Shown one piece after another: positions 15,020 to 23,164 of a stretch of DNA of 64,000 bases (position 1 is the stretch's first letter; the number at the start of each line of letters is the position of its first letter). The notes under the pieces are model-generated. The model did no database searches and was not told where the DNA came from. It saw only the letters and a list, made by a program, of their open reading frames with translations. The DNA lies in the NCBI GenBank assembly GCA_035650355.1, contig DASRHT010000050.1, positions 1 to 64,000 of the forward strand, in the 5' to 3' direction. The stretch is from DASRHT01 sp035650355 (lineage in GTDB: Bacteria > Chloroflexota > Ktedonobacteria > Ktedonobacterales > Ktedonobacteraceae). Position numbers and translations under genes: made by a program.

Positions 15020-18000
15020 TTATTTTTCTATTGCTCCCAGAAATTTTAAAGAATTCTTCTGTACCTCTGTTAGCCCTCGTACACCTGTAATGTTCATTCT
15101 CTCATAAGGTCTATCAGGTCTGAGCGTTTCGACGCACTGCGCCGTTTTCATGTCCCAGATCATAATAGTGCCATCGTGGCTTCCAGTCGCAATTTTGTTG
15201 CCATTGGGGCTAAAGCTAACAGACAGAACACGGTTGGTGTGTCCCTCTAGTGTGCGAAGGTGCTGATGCGTCTTCAAATCCCAGAGCATGGCGGTTTGAT
15301 CTTCGCTGGCACTGGCCAGCACAGAGCCATCGGGGCTGAAAGCAATCGACCTCACATGATTAGTGTGACCGGCAAACGTATGCGTAAGCTGCTGTGTATG
15401 AAGATCCCAGAGAAAGATAACTTGGTCATCTCCACCCCCTGCAACGGCATTGCCATCGGCACTGATAGCAACGGACCAGATCCTGCTCGTATGCCCCCGA
15501 AGATGCCCTTTACACTCTCCAGTGGCCGTATCCCATATCCTTATCGCTGTATCCTCGCCACCACTCACCAGAAGCGTTCCATCAGGGCTGAAGGCAACTG
15601 ACCATACCCATCCCTCATGGCCTTTCAGGATATGTAGGCACTCTCCGGTTTCCACATCCCATAACCGAACTGTCTGATCTTCATTGCCGGTTGCGATAAC
15701 CCTGGCCGACGGACTATAAGCAACGCTCCACACACGGTTGGCGGGAAGAGCAAGCGGGGTTGCCTCGCTGGAAGAAGCCTGAAAAGTCCATAGGCAGAGA
15801 CCTCCCTTGAATGACCAAAGACGGGCTGTCTGGTCCTCGCTGCAGCTCGCCAGTGTCCTGCCATCAGGAGCAAACGCAATCGAACGGATTCGGTTGGTAT
15901 GCCCTCCCATTGCTTGAAAGCAATGCTTCGCATTTACATCCCAGAGTCGAATAGTCATATCCTCATCGCAGCTGGCTATATACTCACCGGAAGGGCTCCA
16001 GGCGACTGACCAGATCCAGTTTGCGTGGCCTTGCAACGTATTGAGGCTTTGGCCAGTTTTTGCGTTCCAGAGCCTAACCGTCTGATCATCGCTGCCGCTA
16101 GCGATCACGGCCCCATCAGAGCTTGCCGCAACAGACCAAATGCGATTGGTATGTCCTTGCAGTGTTTTGAAGCACTCCCCTGACTCAACATGCCATAGCC
16201 GAATAGTTTTATCATCACTGCCGCTGGCCAGCAGGGCTCCGTCAGAGGAAAGCGAAATAGACCAGATGCGGCCAGTGTGTCCTTGCAGTTTCCTGATGCA
16301 CTTTCCCGTCTCGATATCCCAGAGCCGAATAACTTCATCATCCCCAGCCGTTGCAATCATCTTGCCGTCGTGACTAAAAGCAACCGACCAGATTTGATTA
16401 ACATGTCCCTCAAAACGCTGGATGCAGCATCCTGAGATTACATCCCAGAGCCAGGCTGACGAAGCGCTGCCACCATTGAGCAGTTTAGTCCCGTCTGGAC
16501 TGAAAGCAATCGGCCTGACGCTCTGTCCATACCCCTCCAGAAGTTTGAAGCATTGGCCAGTAGCCCTTTCCCACAATCGAATCGTTTGATCTTCGCTCCC
16601 ACTCGCAATCAGCGTAGCGTCGGGGCTAAAAGTTACAGATCGAACACGATTGGTATGCCCATCTAAAACAGCGAGGCATTTTCCAGATTGGACATCCCAG
16701 AGACGTACGGTTTTGTCTTCGCTCCCGCTTACCAGCAAGGACTCATCTGAGTTGAAGGCAACTGACCAAACCCAACCCAGATGTCCTGTATAATGATTTA
16801 ATGGCGTTCCATCGTGGACTCTCCACAGCCGGATCTCACCATTAGCCGTTCCGGCCGCCAGCAAGCTTCCGCTAGGACTCAAAGTCACGGTTAAAATGCT
16901 CCCAAAGGTATCGGTAAAAACTGATTTAGTAAGATCAGCCCGGGTAAAGTTCACATCAGGCAGACTAGCACCACGTAGGTATGCCTGTCGCACTGTAAGG
17001 CCAGAAAAGTCGAACGCTTGCAATGGTGCGTTTAAATAAATAAGTATATTCAGCACATTGCCCGCAAGATACCCTGCCTGCCCTGTATATTTATCGCGAT
17101 ACCGGTTCAGCATGCACTGAAGTTTCTCCACAACTTCAGCTTCTTCAAAGTTTCTAAGAAGTTGCTTCACAACAGGCGCAAGAATAAGGCGATCTTGGAT
17201 GTTCCGCACATAGTCTTTTGCCTGCGCCTTAATCAAAGCATGGCTCATGCATATTCCATTCACCTTTTCCTGCTCAATCTCACGAATCACTTCTTGAGTA
17301 AATTGATCTGTAATATACTCTGTAATTACAGGCTGGAGAAAAAAACGAGGGCGTTTAGCGGTATCAACCTCCACCAGAAAACGACGTCGTAGCGACCAGA
17401 GTGCTCCAGGCAGTTCCTCCTCAGCGAGTCGCGAGACATAATTGTCTTGCAGTTCATCAAACGAGACTGCCTCACGTTCGATTGCTAGCCAATACAGAAT
17501 ATTCTTTTCCAGATCTGAAAGTCGCGAAAACTGGAGATCGAGGGGATCTCGAATATCCCCCAGGACATAACTCCCTTTTTCTAAAAATTTTGCTATATCT
17601 CCACCAAATACTTCCCGCACAGGTTCTGACACTAATTTCAAATAAAGAGGATTTCCTGCATAAAGTTGAATAAGGGCTTTCCAAGCCTCATCGCCCCCAA
17701 ACATCTGAGCGTTCTGGAGTAACGCCTGACTGGAAGAGGCTCCTAGCCCCGATAGTTGGAGTGAACGAACAGGCGTTTCCTGACCTTCCAAGCGTGCCAC
17801 TTCGCGCATCTTTTCCCGGCTTGTCAGCAAGAGACAACTCTGGTGTTTGGTCTGACCGATGGATTGGAGCAGCATCCCGTACTCATCGTAACCTTGCCGA
17901 TAGGTTCCTACACGTTTTTCTTCAAGAAGGGATTCCATATTGTCTAATATGACCAAACAGCGATGATTGCGTAGATAGTCTAAAAAAATCAAAATTTGCT

Positions 18001-18625
18001 CGTTGATGGGCTCTGGCAAGTTTATTTGCTGTTGTTGGGAGAAAAAGTGAATACAACTCCTCAGAACCGATTTCAAGAAAGGGGCGTTTTGTAAGGATCT
18101 CCAGAATATATACTCAAACTGTTCCTTTACCTGCTCGACAAATCGGACCGCCAGGGAGGTTTTACCAATACCTCCAATACCTACTAGGGCCACAACAGAG
18201 CACTTATCAGCCAGCACCCACTGGGACATTTTTTCAAGCTCTTTATCTCTTCCATAGAGCATTTTTACGAAAGGAGCCTCACCCCAGTCTTCTCGCCGTA
18301 TGGGGGATACATTCATGCCCTCCGCCCCCGAAACGTCCTCCGGGTGCCCCTCTCCAGAAGAACGTGAGCGGGCCAACCTTTGGCTTTCTTTTGATATGCC
18401 AGACCTATCGCCTATGAAGCCAAGTTCTAAAGCGGTTTTGTGGAAGAGGTCACAAAGTCTTTCCCTGAAGTACGGGTCAGGAACATTGATACCACGTTCC
18501 CACTTAGATACTGTATCTACGTTCGTGCCTATTTCATCTGCCACTTTGCGCTGAGACCAGCCACGAATTTCTCTCTCGTGACGCAACTGACGATTTGGCC
18601 TCGGTTCTTTGACAGGCATCTCCAT
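15020..18625 (-). CDS. XRE-HTH / NB-ARC / 14-blade WD40 STAND protein
   Basis: 1201 residues from ATG 18625, which has AGGAGG 10 nt upstream; an upstream in-frame ATG at 18658 lacks one. An XRE helix-turn-helix ('WSQRKVADEIGTNVDTVSKWERG', about 22-50) is followed by NB-ARC with P-loop GIGGIGKT (149-156), Walker B CLVILDNMESLL and LLLTSRE. After a pentapeptide-like piece ('FSGLTVRQAYLRGASLPDVNFTRADL') there are 14 WD40 blades of about 42 residues, enough for two seven-bladed propellers. Many blades share 'EDQTVRLWD' and 'LQGHTNRIWSVAFSPDG' almost unchanged, which suggests recent internal duplication or gene conversion. It is a sensor-type regulator whose ligand is unknown. It is convergent with the oxidase gene. 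Confidence 0.85.
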   Translation of the reverse strand: MEMPVKEPRPNRQLRHEREIRGWSQRKVADEIGTNVDTVSKWERGINVPDPYFRERLCDLFHKTALELGFIGDRSGISKESQRLARSRSSGEGHPEDVSGAEGMNVSPIRREDWGEAPFVKMLYGRDKELEKMSQWVLADKCSVVALVGIGGIGKTSLAVRFVEQVKEQFEYIFWRSLQNAPFLKSVLRSCIHFFSQQQQINLPEPINEQILIFLDYLRNHRCLVILDNMESLLEEKRVGTYRQGYDEYGMLLQSIGQTKHQSCLLLTSREKMREVARLEGQETPVRSLQLSGLGASSSQALLQNAQMFGGDEAWKALIQLYAGNPLYLKLVSEPVREVFGGDIAKFLEKGSYVLGDIRDPLDLQFSRLSDLEKNILYWLAIEREAVSFDELQDNYVSRLAEEELPGALWSLRRRFLVEVDTAKRPRFFLQPVITEYITDQFTQEVIREIEQEKVNGICMSHALIKAQAKDYVRNIQDRLILAPVVKQLLRNFEEAEVVEKLQCMLNRYRDKYTGQAGYLAGNVLNILIYLNAPLQAFDFSGLTVRQAYLRGASLPDVNFTRADLTKSVFTDTFGSILTVTLSPSGSLLAAGTANGEIRLWRVHDGTPLNHYTGHLGWVWSVAFNSDESLLVSGSEDKTVRLWDVQSGKCLAVLDGHTNRVRSVTFSPDATLIASGSEDQTIRLWERATGQCFKLLEGYGQSVRPIAFSPDGTKLLNGGSASSAWLWDVISGCCIQRFEGHVNQIWSVAFSHDGKMIATAGDDEVIRLWDIETGKCIRKLQGHTGRIWSISLSSDGALLASGSDDKTIRLWHVESGECFKTLQGHTNRIWSVAASSDGAVIASGSDDQTVRLWNAKTGQSLNTLQGHANWIWSVAWSPSGEYIASCDEDMTIRLWDVNAKHCFQAMGGHTNRIRSIAFAPDGRTLASCSEDQTARLWSFKGGLCLWTFQASSSEATPLALPANRVWSVAYSPSARVIATGNEDQTVRLWDVETGECLHILKGHEGWVWSVAFSPDGTLLVSGGEDTAIRIWDTATGECKGHLRGHTSRIWSVAISADGNAVAGGGDDQVIFLWDLHTQQLTHTFAGHTNHVRSIAFSPDGSVLASASEDQTAMLWDLKTHQHLRTLEGHTNRVLSVSFSPNGNKIATGSHDGTIMIWDMKTAQCVETLRPDRPYERMNITGVRGLTEVQKNSLKFLGAIEK

Positions 18626-18732
18626 ACTAATCATCCCTCCTGAATAAAGGGATAACATGCGTACTATGATTTTACGTCCTAAGGGTAATTTTACCTGATC
18701 TTATCGCAAAGTGACAACTTATATATGCACGC

Positions 18733-18960
18733 TTATTCTGGATTCCTATCTCGTTTTTGCTGCTCCGTAGGATGTAATCCCCGAAATTTATCCAGATCTG
18801 ATCGGCGATAATACACCCGCTTTAATGCACCTGGCTTGTATGGCTGTAGCTTCTCCTTGACATTCTCATAAAAAGTATCTCTCGAGATATTAAGATACTG
18901 AGCAGCCTCGGAAGCTGTATAATAAACTTCCCCTTCGACTTCTAAGGGCATAGAACTCAC
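18733..18960 (-). CDS. Excisionase/MerR-type helix-turn-helix protein
   Basis: 75 residues with an HTH_17-like DNA-binding domain: 'YYTASEAAQYLNISRDTFYENVKEKLQPYKPGALKRVYYRRSDLDKFR'. The pattern (T-x-x-E-A-A-x-x-L-x-I-S, then Y-x-R-x-D-L) is that of recombination directionality factors and small plasmid regulators. It lies upstream of, and in the same direction as, the large WD40 gene, about 105 bp apart. It could be the element's excisionase; a similar protein is encoded at 44496-44741, so the assignment is ambiguous. Confidence 0.7.
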   Translation of the reverse strand: MSSMPLEVEGEVYYTASEAAQYLNISRDTFYENVKEKLQPYKPGALKRVYYRRSDLDKFRGLHPTEQQKRDRNPE

Positions 18961-18978
18961 CTCTTTTCAATATTTTCG

Positions 18979-19161
18979 GTTCCAATCCCTCACTCGGGCA
19001 AATTGTCGTTCCGAGAGTGGATGTCTACAACAGAAAAACTAGGGGTGGACATGTTGCAATCCCGCGCTCGGGCTTTTCCTCTTTTCGATCCTAATGGCTC
19101 ATGACGACTATATAAAATTCATGGGGTTGCAATCCCTCACTCGGGCTACTATTCTTGGTCG
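18979..19161. CRISPR. Three-repeat degenerate CRISPR-like array
   Basis: Three copies start at 18979, 19053 and 19126 (periods 74 and 73 bp). Each opens with GTTGCAATCCCTCACTCGGG followed by C, with 1, 2 and 0 differences over these 21 bases. The following 15-16 bases drift but end in CGA in each copy, consistent with repeats near 36 bp and spacers of 37-38 bp (19015-19052 and 19089-19125). A weak fourth half-repeat may be at 19190-19204. No cas gene is in the window. This is either a relic or a cas-less mini-array relying on host Cas proteins. Confidence 0.65.
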
Positions 19162-19253
19162 AATAAATATATGGTACACACTCCGACAATTGCAGTCAAT
19201 CCCCTATATTTTTATTATTCACTTCCACATAACCCGACACTTACCTACAAGTA

Positions 19254-19282
19254 TTGACAAACCATATTGTACATGTTATTAT
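19254..19282 (+). promoter_or_regulatory. Sigma-70-type promoter for the 19500 operon
   Basis: TTGACA (19254-19259), a 17-bp spacer, then TATTAT (19277-19282), in AT-rich DNA about 220 bp upstream of the first small gene. The remaining 18961-19499 region holds the CRISPR-like repeats and no gene. It is the clearest housekeeping-type promoter in the element. Confidence 0.6.
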
Positions 19283-19499
19283 TCTCATAGGTTGACACTC
19301 TCGTACATAAGTAAACAGATATGGACAGATACGCACAATTTAGAGGCGGCTAAAAGGCGAATGGTTCATGAAAGATAGTCGAGTAAAAGCTGTTCCTGCT
19401 CAGAAAATGCTGAGGCATAATTGTAGCAAGAAAGCCGACAGCAACCACTGTAAACGCTTCTTAGTTTAACTCAGCAGCATTTTGAGGAGGTCACAGCCA

Positions 19500-19619
19500 A
19501 TGATGAATATCACTGTCAGCATGAATTTTTGGTTTCTCGTCTCTCTCTGCCTAGTCTGTGCTATTATAGGCGGTCTGTTGTTTAACCGTCGATCTAAAAG
19601 CGACCGCTACCGTTACTAG
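19500..19619 (+). CDS. 39-residue single-pass membrane protein
   Basis: A small gene starting ATG ATG with a strong GAGGAGGT ribosome-binding site. The product is one hydrophobic helix ('MNFWFLVSLCLVCAIIGGLLF') followed by a basic tail 'NRRSKSDRYRY', so it is predicted N-out/C-in in the cytoplasmic membrane. It is followed within 12 bp by another tiny membrane protein. Function is unknown. The ribosome-binding site and topology make a real gene likely despite the length. Confidence 0.55.
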   Translation: MMNITVSMNFWFLVSLCLVCAIIGGLLFNRRSKSDRYRY

Positions 19620-19631
19620 GAGGGTGAAGGC

Positions 19632-19787
19632 GTGGTGAACGTTTTCATCTGGTTCATCTGGACGCTCATCGTTTTCTGGATTGGGTTCTTTGTTCACTGG
19701 TGGGCGACACGCAAGCAGCGACGATTGCTCAGCCGCTATCGACAACAAGCACGGGCACGGGAGAAGTGGAACAGACCTATTGAGTAA
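19632..19787 (+). CDS. 51-residue single-pass membrane protein
   Basis: Starts at GTG 19632 with GGAGGG 10 nt upstream, overlapping the end of the previous gene. A Trp/Phe/Ile-rich transmembrane helix ('VFIWFIWTLIVFWIGFFVHWWA') is followed by a strongly basic tail ('TRKQRRLLSRYRQQARAREKW'). With the preceding gene it forms a pair of tiny membrane proteins at the head of the operon. Function is unknown; surface exclusion, entry control or a holin-like role cannot be told apart from sequence. Confidence 0.5.
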   Translation: MVNVFIWFIWTLIVFWIGFFVHWWATRKQRRLLSRYRQQARAREKWNRPIE

Positions 19788-19837
19788 CGGAATGAAGATG
19801 TTACCATTAAGCAATTTCGCTTTTACGAAGTAGTTGT

Positions 19838-20026
19838 ATGTCGTTAGATGAGGAAAGCACTCATGGTTGCTGCCATAAGTGCCTCCAAACCACCCGTTTA
19901 GTATATGCGCTGGACAAAGTTTTCCAGGCTAGGCCAGCACATATGCCAGTCACCGGGCTTGTGAGCATTATATCTCACAGGCTCCTAGTAATCTACTGCC
20001 CAGGAGGGCGAAGAAGGAGCCAATAA
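19838..20026 (+). CDS. Small Cys-containing hypothetical protein
   Basis: 62 residues with a clustered N-terminal Cys/His set (HGCCHKC) and a late Cys, which may bind zinc. The ribosome-binding site is weak. Support comes mainly from its TAATG overlap with the next gene, which implies translational coupling. It resembles no family I know and could be spurious. Confidence 0.35.
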   Translation: MSLDEESTHGCCHKCLQTTRLVYALDKVFQARPAHMPVTGLVSIISHRLLVIYCPGGRRRSQ

Positions 20027-20826
20027 TGGCGATTGCATACCCAACCCGAACGTTTGCACAGCGAATCGGCTATCTGGTTACCTGCTGTATCCCTGCTGAT
20101 ATTCTCTCTGATGAATCCACCTGCTCCGAAGATTCTTCCAGCTTGCGCAGCGATGCTAGTTGCAACGGCCTCAGTTACATCCAGGTCATTCGTGCTCTTG
20201 AAGACCATGTCTATATGGCTCGCGTCGCTGCGTCCCCGGAGGGTATCTCTCACGGTTATACGGTCCTGCTGACGGAGCAGCAACTGTATGCCTCCCTTCC
20301 GTGGGAGGAGCGTTTGGAGTGGGAAGATCACGTCTGCACTCAGAGACGGAGTCCTGACGCAATATTGGCTCTGCTGCACGCCCATGCAGCAGAGGTCCAG
20401 CCCCTCACGAAACTGGCGCTAGAACAGACAGTAGCACCCGCGCTCTCCTCTCCTGTGCTGACCCCTCTGGATACGGTTGAAGTAACGCAAGAAGAGCTCC
20501 AGGACGCCATCAAGATGGTCACGCACCAGGGCAAGAACGTTGATCAGAAGCTGCGCCGCACGAGCTCGTTCTTACTACAGCAGGCCCTGCTCAGCGCCGC
20601 AATAGACACACTGATGAGCCAGCTCTACCAAACCCAAGAGCAGGTACACGCGCTGACCATTAAAGCGCGTTGCGCGCTCCTGGCGCAGTTGCAACGCTGG
20701 CATCGGCATAGCCAGCACGAGCGGTTGGTCAACGTGGCTCCTCGATTTTCGCCGGAACATGAGAGAGTGGTATGGCGGCTGACTATCGGCCTTCCAGCAG
20801 CTTTTTCCGTTGCCGCTGGCGTGTAG
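20026..20826 (+). CDS. Hypothetical protein
   Basis: 266 residues, with no recognised domain. The N-terminal part is Cys/Ser-rich ('VTCCIPADILSDESTCSEDSSS'). The middle has a compact segment ('SYIQVIRALEDHVYMARVAASPEGISHGYTVLLTEQQLYASLPWEERLEWEDHVC'). The C-terminal half is helical with a possible coiled coil around 'LLSAAIDTLMSQLYQTQEQVHALTIKARCALLAQLQRW'. It overlaps the preceding small frame by one base and has GAAGGAG upstream. It belongs to the operon that also encodes an annealing-protein candidate and a sigma factor. Confidence 0.5.
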   Translation: MAIAYPTRTFAQRIGYLVTCCIPADILSDESTCSEDSSSLRSDASCNGLSYIQVIRALEDHVYMARVAASPEGISHGYTVLLTEQQLYASLPWEERLEWEDHVCTQRRSPDAILALLHAHAAEVQPLTKLALEQTVAPALSSPVLTPLDTVEVTQEELQDAIKMVTHQGKNVDQKLRRTSSFLLQQALLSAAIDTLMSQLYQTQEQVHALTIKARCALLAQLQRWHRHSQHERLVNVAPRFSPEHERVVWRLTIGLPAAFSVAAGV

Positions 20827-20882
20827 TAGTCCTCTCAGCCAGGTTTAGGTTCTTCAACAAAGGACGTGGAAAGGATTTGAAT

Positions 20883-21095
20883 ATGAAAGAGCTAATTCAT
20901 TTGTTGAACGGCACACCTATGGAGGCTGAGGTGACTGGCCGCTCTCTGGACGGCAAGACAGGCTATGTGGCTGTCGTTCCACCTGGTAACTACCCGACTT
21001 TTGAGGCATATATTCTGGCCAGTTTCCTGACTCAGGTGGTGCGCAGAAGCGACGGCTCCTGGGAAGAAGTGGGTGACGTTCAGAATGCAAGATAG
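20883..21095 (+). CDS. Small hypothetical protein
   Basis: 70 residues from ATG 20883 (GGAAAGGA upstream): 'MKELIHLLNGTPMEAEVTGRSLDGKTGYVAVVPPGNYP...' and ending in a region suggestive of a small beta-rich fold. No family was recognised. Its end overlaps the start of the next small gene by about 11 bp, so the pair is probably co-translated. Confidence 0.5.
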   Translation: MKELIHLLNGTPMEAEVTGRSLDGKTGYVAVVPPGNYPTFEAYILASFLTQVVRRSDGSWEEVGDVQNAR

Positions 21096-21279
21096 CCATA
21101 TGCAAAATGTAAGGCCTACCATCACATCTGACGATACCACTCTGGAGGAAGAGTACGAGATTGTGCGCTTTAATGCACTTCCTCCTGAATTGCAGCGGTT
21201 GGCGGCCCTGCATGTTATTGACCAATTCGAAGCAGTCCCTTCGTATGTCGAGCGTTTTTCTAGCAACACCACGGAGTAA
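21085..21279 (+). CDS. Small hypothetical protein
   Basis: 64 residues from ATG 21085, overlapping the previous gene; an in-frame ATG at 21073 is the alternative. It is acidic and mostly helical ('LEEEYEIVRFNALPPELQRLAALHVIDQFEAVPSYVERF'). It ends 3 bp before the annealing-protein candidate and is probably part of the same transcript. No function can be assigned. Confidence 0.5.
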   Translation: MQDSHMQNVRPTITSDDTTLEEEYEIVRFNALPPELQRLAALHVIDQFEAVPSYVERFSSNTTE

Positions 21280-21282
21280 AGT

Positions 21283-21960
21283 ATGGCCGAACAAGCTAAT
21301 GCGAGCACGAAATCCTATAACCCGCGAGATCACTTAGTCCAGATTCGGACGAAGGAGGGGTTAAAAGATTATTATCCGGCGGCATGGCGCCTGTATGAGC
21401 TGAACATGCGTTATCCCAATGCCAACTTTCGTAGCGAGATCCTTCATATGGATGTGGAGCGTAACTTTGTGATTGTCAAATGTACCCTGTATTTGGGCAA
21501 TGGTGATCCAGATCTGGCGACGCGCAAAACTGAGGCACTGAAGCAAGGCTTACTTAGCCAGTTGGATAAAGTTGAAACTGCCGCGAAAGCGAGATGTGCG
21601 CGCGATCTTGGCATTTCTACTGAGCTGGCCCTGGATATCGAAGACGGAGAAGATCGCGACGAATCCACGGTGCAAGCTCAAGACGCCGCAGTTCTTACGG
21701 CAGTACGAGCCGTCGAACCGTCTGTAGGAGGAACCAACACACCTCCGCCGCTAGATATCGCCGTCATCAAAGAACGTATGAACTCGCTCTATACCTTAGC
21801 AAAGAAGCTCGGTGTGTGCAAGACGGACCGGGAGTTTATCAAGCACCTTTGCAAGCTCCTCGACTTCACATCTTTTGAGATGAAAGCTCTCACCAGTCAA
21901 CACCTGGACGCGATTGAGCGAGACTTGAAAGCTCGGGAACAGCAGTCTCAGGCCGCGTAA
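21283..21960 (+). CDS. Candidate Erf/Rad52-like single-strand annealing protein
   Basis: 225 residues. The first 110 follow the layout of phage/plasmid annealing-type proteins: 'YYPAAWRLYELNMRYPNANFRSEILHMDVERNFVIVKCTLYL' (substrate-strand hairpin region), 'ATRKTEAL', and the hallmark 'KVETAAKARCARDLGI', comparable to the E-x-A-E-T-x-A-I-x-R-A-L-x-x-L-G signature. A linker and a C-terminal helical domain (about 150-225) follow. Such proteins anneal complementary strands in recombination or replication restart. The match is from memory of the signature, not a search, so the call is tentative. The context of helicase, polymerase and primase on the same element fits. Confidence 0.45.
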   Translation: MAEQANASTKSYNPRDHLVQIRTKEGLKDYYPAAWRLYELNMRYPNANFRSEILHMDVERNFVIVKCTLYLGNGDPDLATRKTEALKQGLLSQLDKVETAAKARCARDLGISTELALDIEDGEDRDESTVQAQDAAVLTAVRAVEPSVGGTNTPPPLDIAVIKERMNSLYTLAKKLGVCKTDREFIKHLCKLLDFTSFEMKALTSQHLDAIERDLKAREQQSQAA

Positions 21961-22097
21961 AAGGCCCTATGTGTTCTGAGCACACAAGGCCCATTGAAGA
22001 ATCCTTATAGCCACCTGTAGCAAAACGACAGGTCCAGGTTCTCCTCTTCACTGTACATGAGGTCCCCTGGCCTGTCAATTTTTATGGAGGATATCCC

Positions 22098-22790
22098 ATG
22101 AAGAAACGACAGGCTCCCTCTCCGGTCCCGCCGGTGGAAAGCAGCCCACTTCCACGGCTCACTGCAGCGCAAGAGCAAGCATTAGTCGAACGCGCAAGGG
22201 CTGGTGAAGACGTGCGTGACCAGATCATTCTTTCTTTACAACGACGCGTTTGCGCCCTGGCTGCAAGGTACGCACGTCCCCAGGAACAAGAAGACTATTG
22301 CGACCTGGTGAATTCTGCGAATGTTGCGCTCCTCAGAACATATACACGAGCGCTGAATCATCCTAATCCCTACGCCTACCTTCTTTGTACTGCACGCTCT
22401 ACGATGGTCAATTATTGTAAAGGATATGGAGAACACACACAACGAGAACGCATTGGGACGCTGAGCTTAGAGAAGCCTCAAAATAGCGACGGGACCTCAC
22501 TCGCTGACACTCTGTTTACTGGACAAACGTTTGTTTCGACATCAGTGCAGGAAGCCACATCTGCGTTACTTCGTCAGGCAATCTCAAGCTTGCCGGAGAA
22601 GCAGCGCCAGGTGATTGAGCGGCACTATGGCTTTGGCTATATGCCTGAGTCCTTGAATAGCATGAAAAACGAGGCATCTTCGGCGCGTACCAGCTCTATG
22701 AACGCTTTCTACCATCATAAGAAAGCCCTCGCGACCTTACGCCGTGAGCTAGCGCCATTGTTTCCCCAGTATACCGGAGGTGATCTCTAG
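22098..22790 (+). CDS. Sigma-70 family RNA polymerase sigma factor
   Basis: 230 residues. Region 2 is visible as 'RDQIILSLQRRVCALAARYARPQEQEDYCDLVNSANVALLRTYTRAL...NPYAYLLCTARSTMVNYCKGYG' (about 40-115) and region 4 as 'ALLRQAISSLPEKQRQVIERHYGF' with a following helix-turn-helix (about 155-215). Region 1 and a clear region 3 are absent, placing it among short alternative or phage-like sigma factors. It is in the element's central operon and presumably drives element promoters. A hairpin with GGCC arms at 21965-21993 separates it from the upstream gene. The next gene starts at its last base (TAGTG). Confidence 0.75.
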   Translation: MKKRQAPSPVPPVESSPLPRLTAAQEQALVERARAGEDVRDQIILSLQRRVCALAARYARPQEQEDYCDLVNSANVALLRTYTRALNHPNPYAYLLCTARSTMVNYCKGYGEHTQRERIGTLSLEKPQNSDGTSLADTLFTGQTFVSTSVQEATSALLRQAISSLPEKQRQVIERHYGFGYMPESLNSMKNEASSARTSSMNAFYHHKKALATLRRELAPLFPQYTGGDL

Positions 22791-23164
22791 TGGAGAGCAA
22801 GAAACTTTTCCCGAACCCAAAAATGACCCGTAAAGAAGCCCTTGCCATCCTGCACAAAGTCTATAGAGCTGGCGGTATCCACATATTCTCTTCAGATGCT
22901 TCTGAGGAAGCAAAAATCCTGCAAACACAAGTTCATAAGGCGTTCAGCATTCTTGATGCTGCCATTCACGGGGCAGAAGCGCGTCTACTGCTTTTCGGTC
23001 TCTGCGACTTCTGCTATCTCCAGCTAAGTCACGGTGTTCGCGTTCAGGTCAAAGGGGACTGCTTTCTCCGTCCATGCTGCCTCACTTGCAAAAAACAATT
23101 GCAGGCAGCTCAAGAGATTGAGTGTATTAAGAATGAACTAAGTGAGGAGGGAGACCCGTGTTAG
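22790..23164 (+). CDS. Hypothetical protein with a CxxC...CxxC cluster
   Basis: 124 residues from a GTG start that overlaps the sigma-factor stop by one base. The C-terminal half has 'CDFCYLQLSHGVRVQVKGDCFLRPCCLTCKK', two CxxC pairs separated by about 20 residues, a likely treble-clef or zinc-ribbon metal site. The first 70 residues are helical. It overlaps the helicase start by 7 bp, so the sigma factor, this gene and the helicase form one tightly coupled block. Function is unknown; it could be a small DNA-binding or RNA-polymerase-binding protein. Confidence 0.55.
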   Translation: MESKKLFPNPKMTRKEALAILHKVYRAGGIHIFSSDASEEAKILQTQVHKAFSILDAAIHGAEARLLLFGLCDFCYLQLSHGVRVQVKGDCFLRPCCLTCKKQLQAAQEIECIKNELSEEGDPC

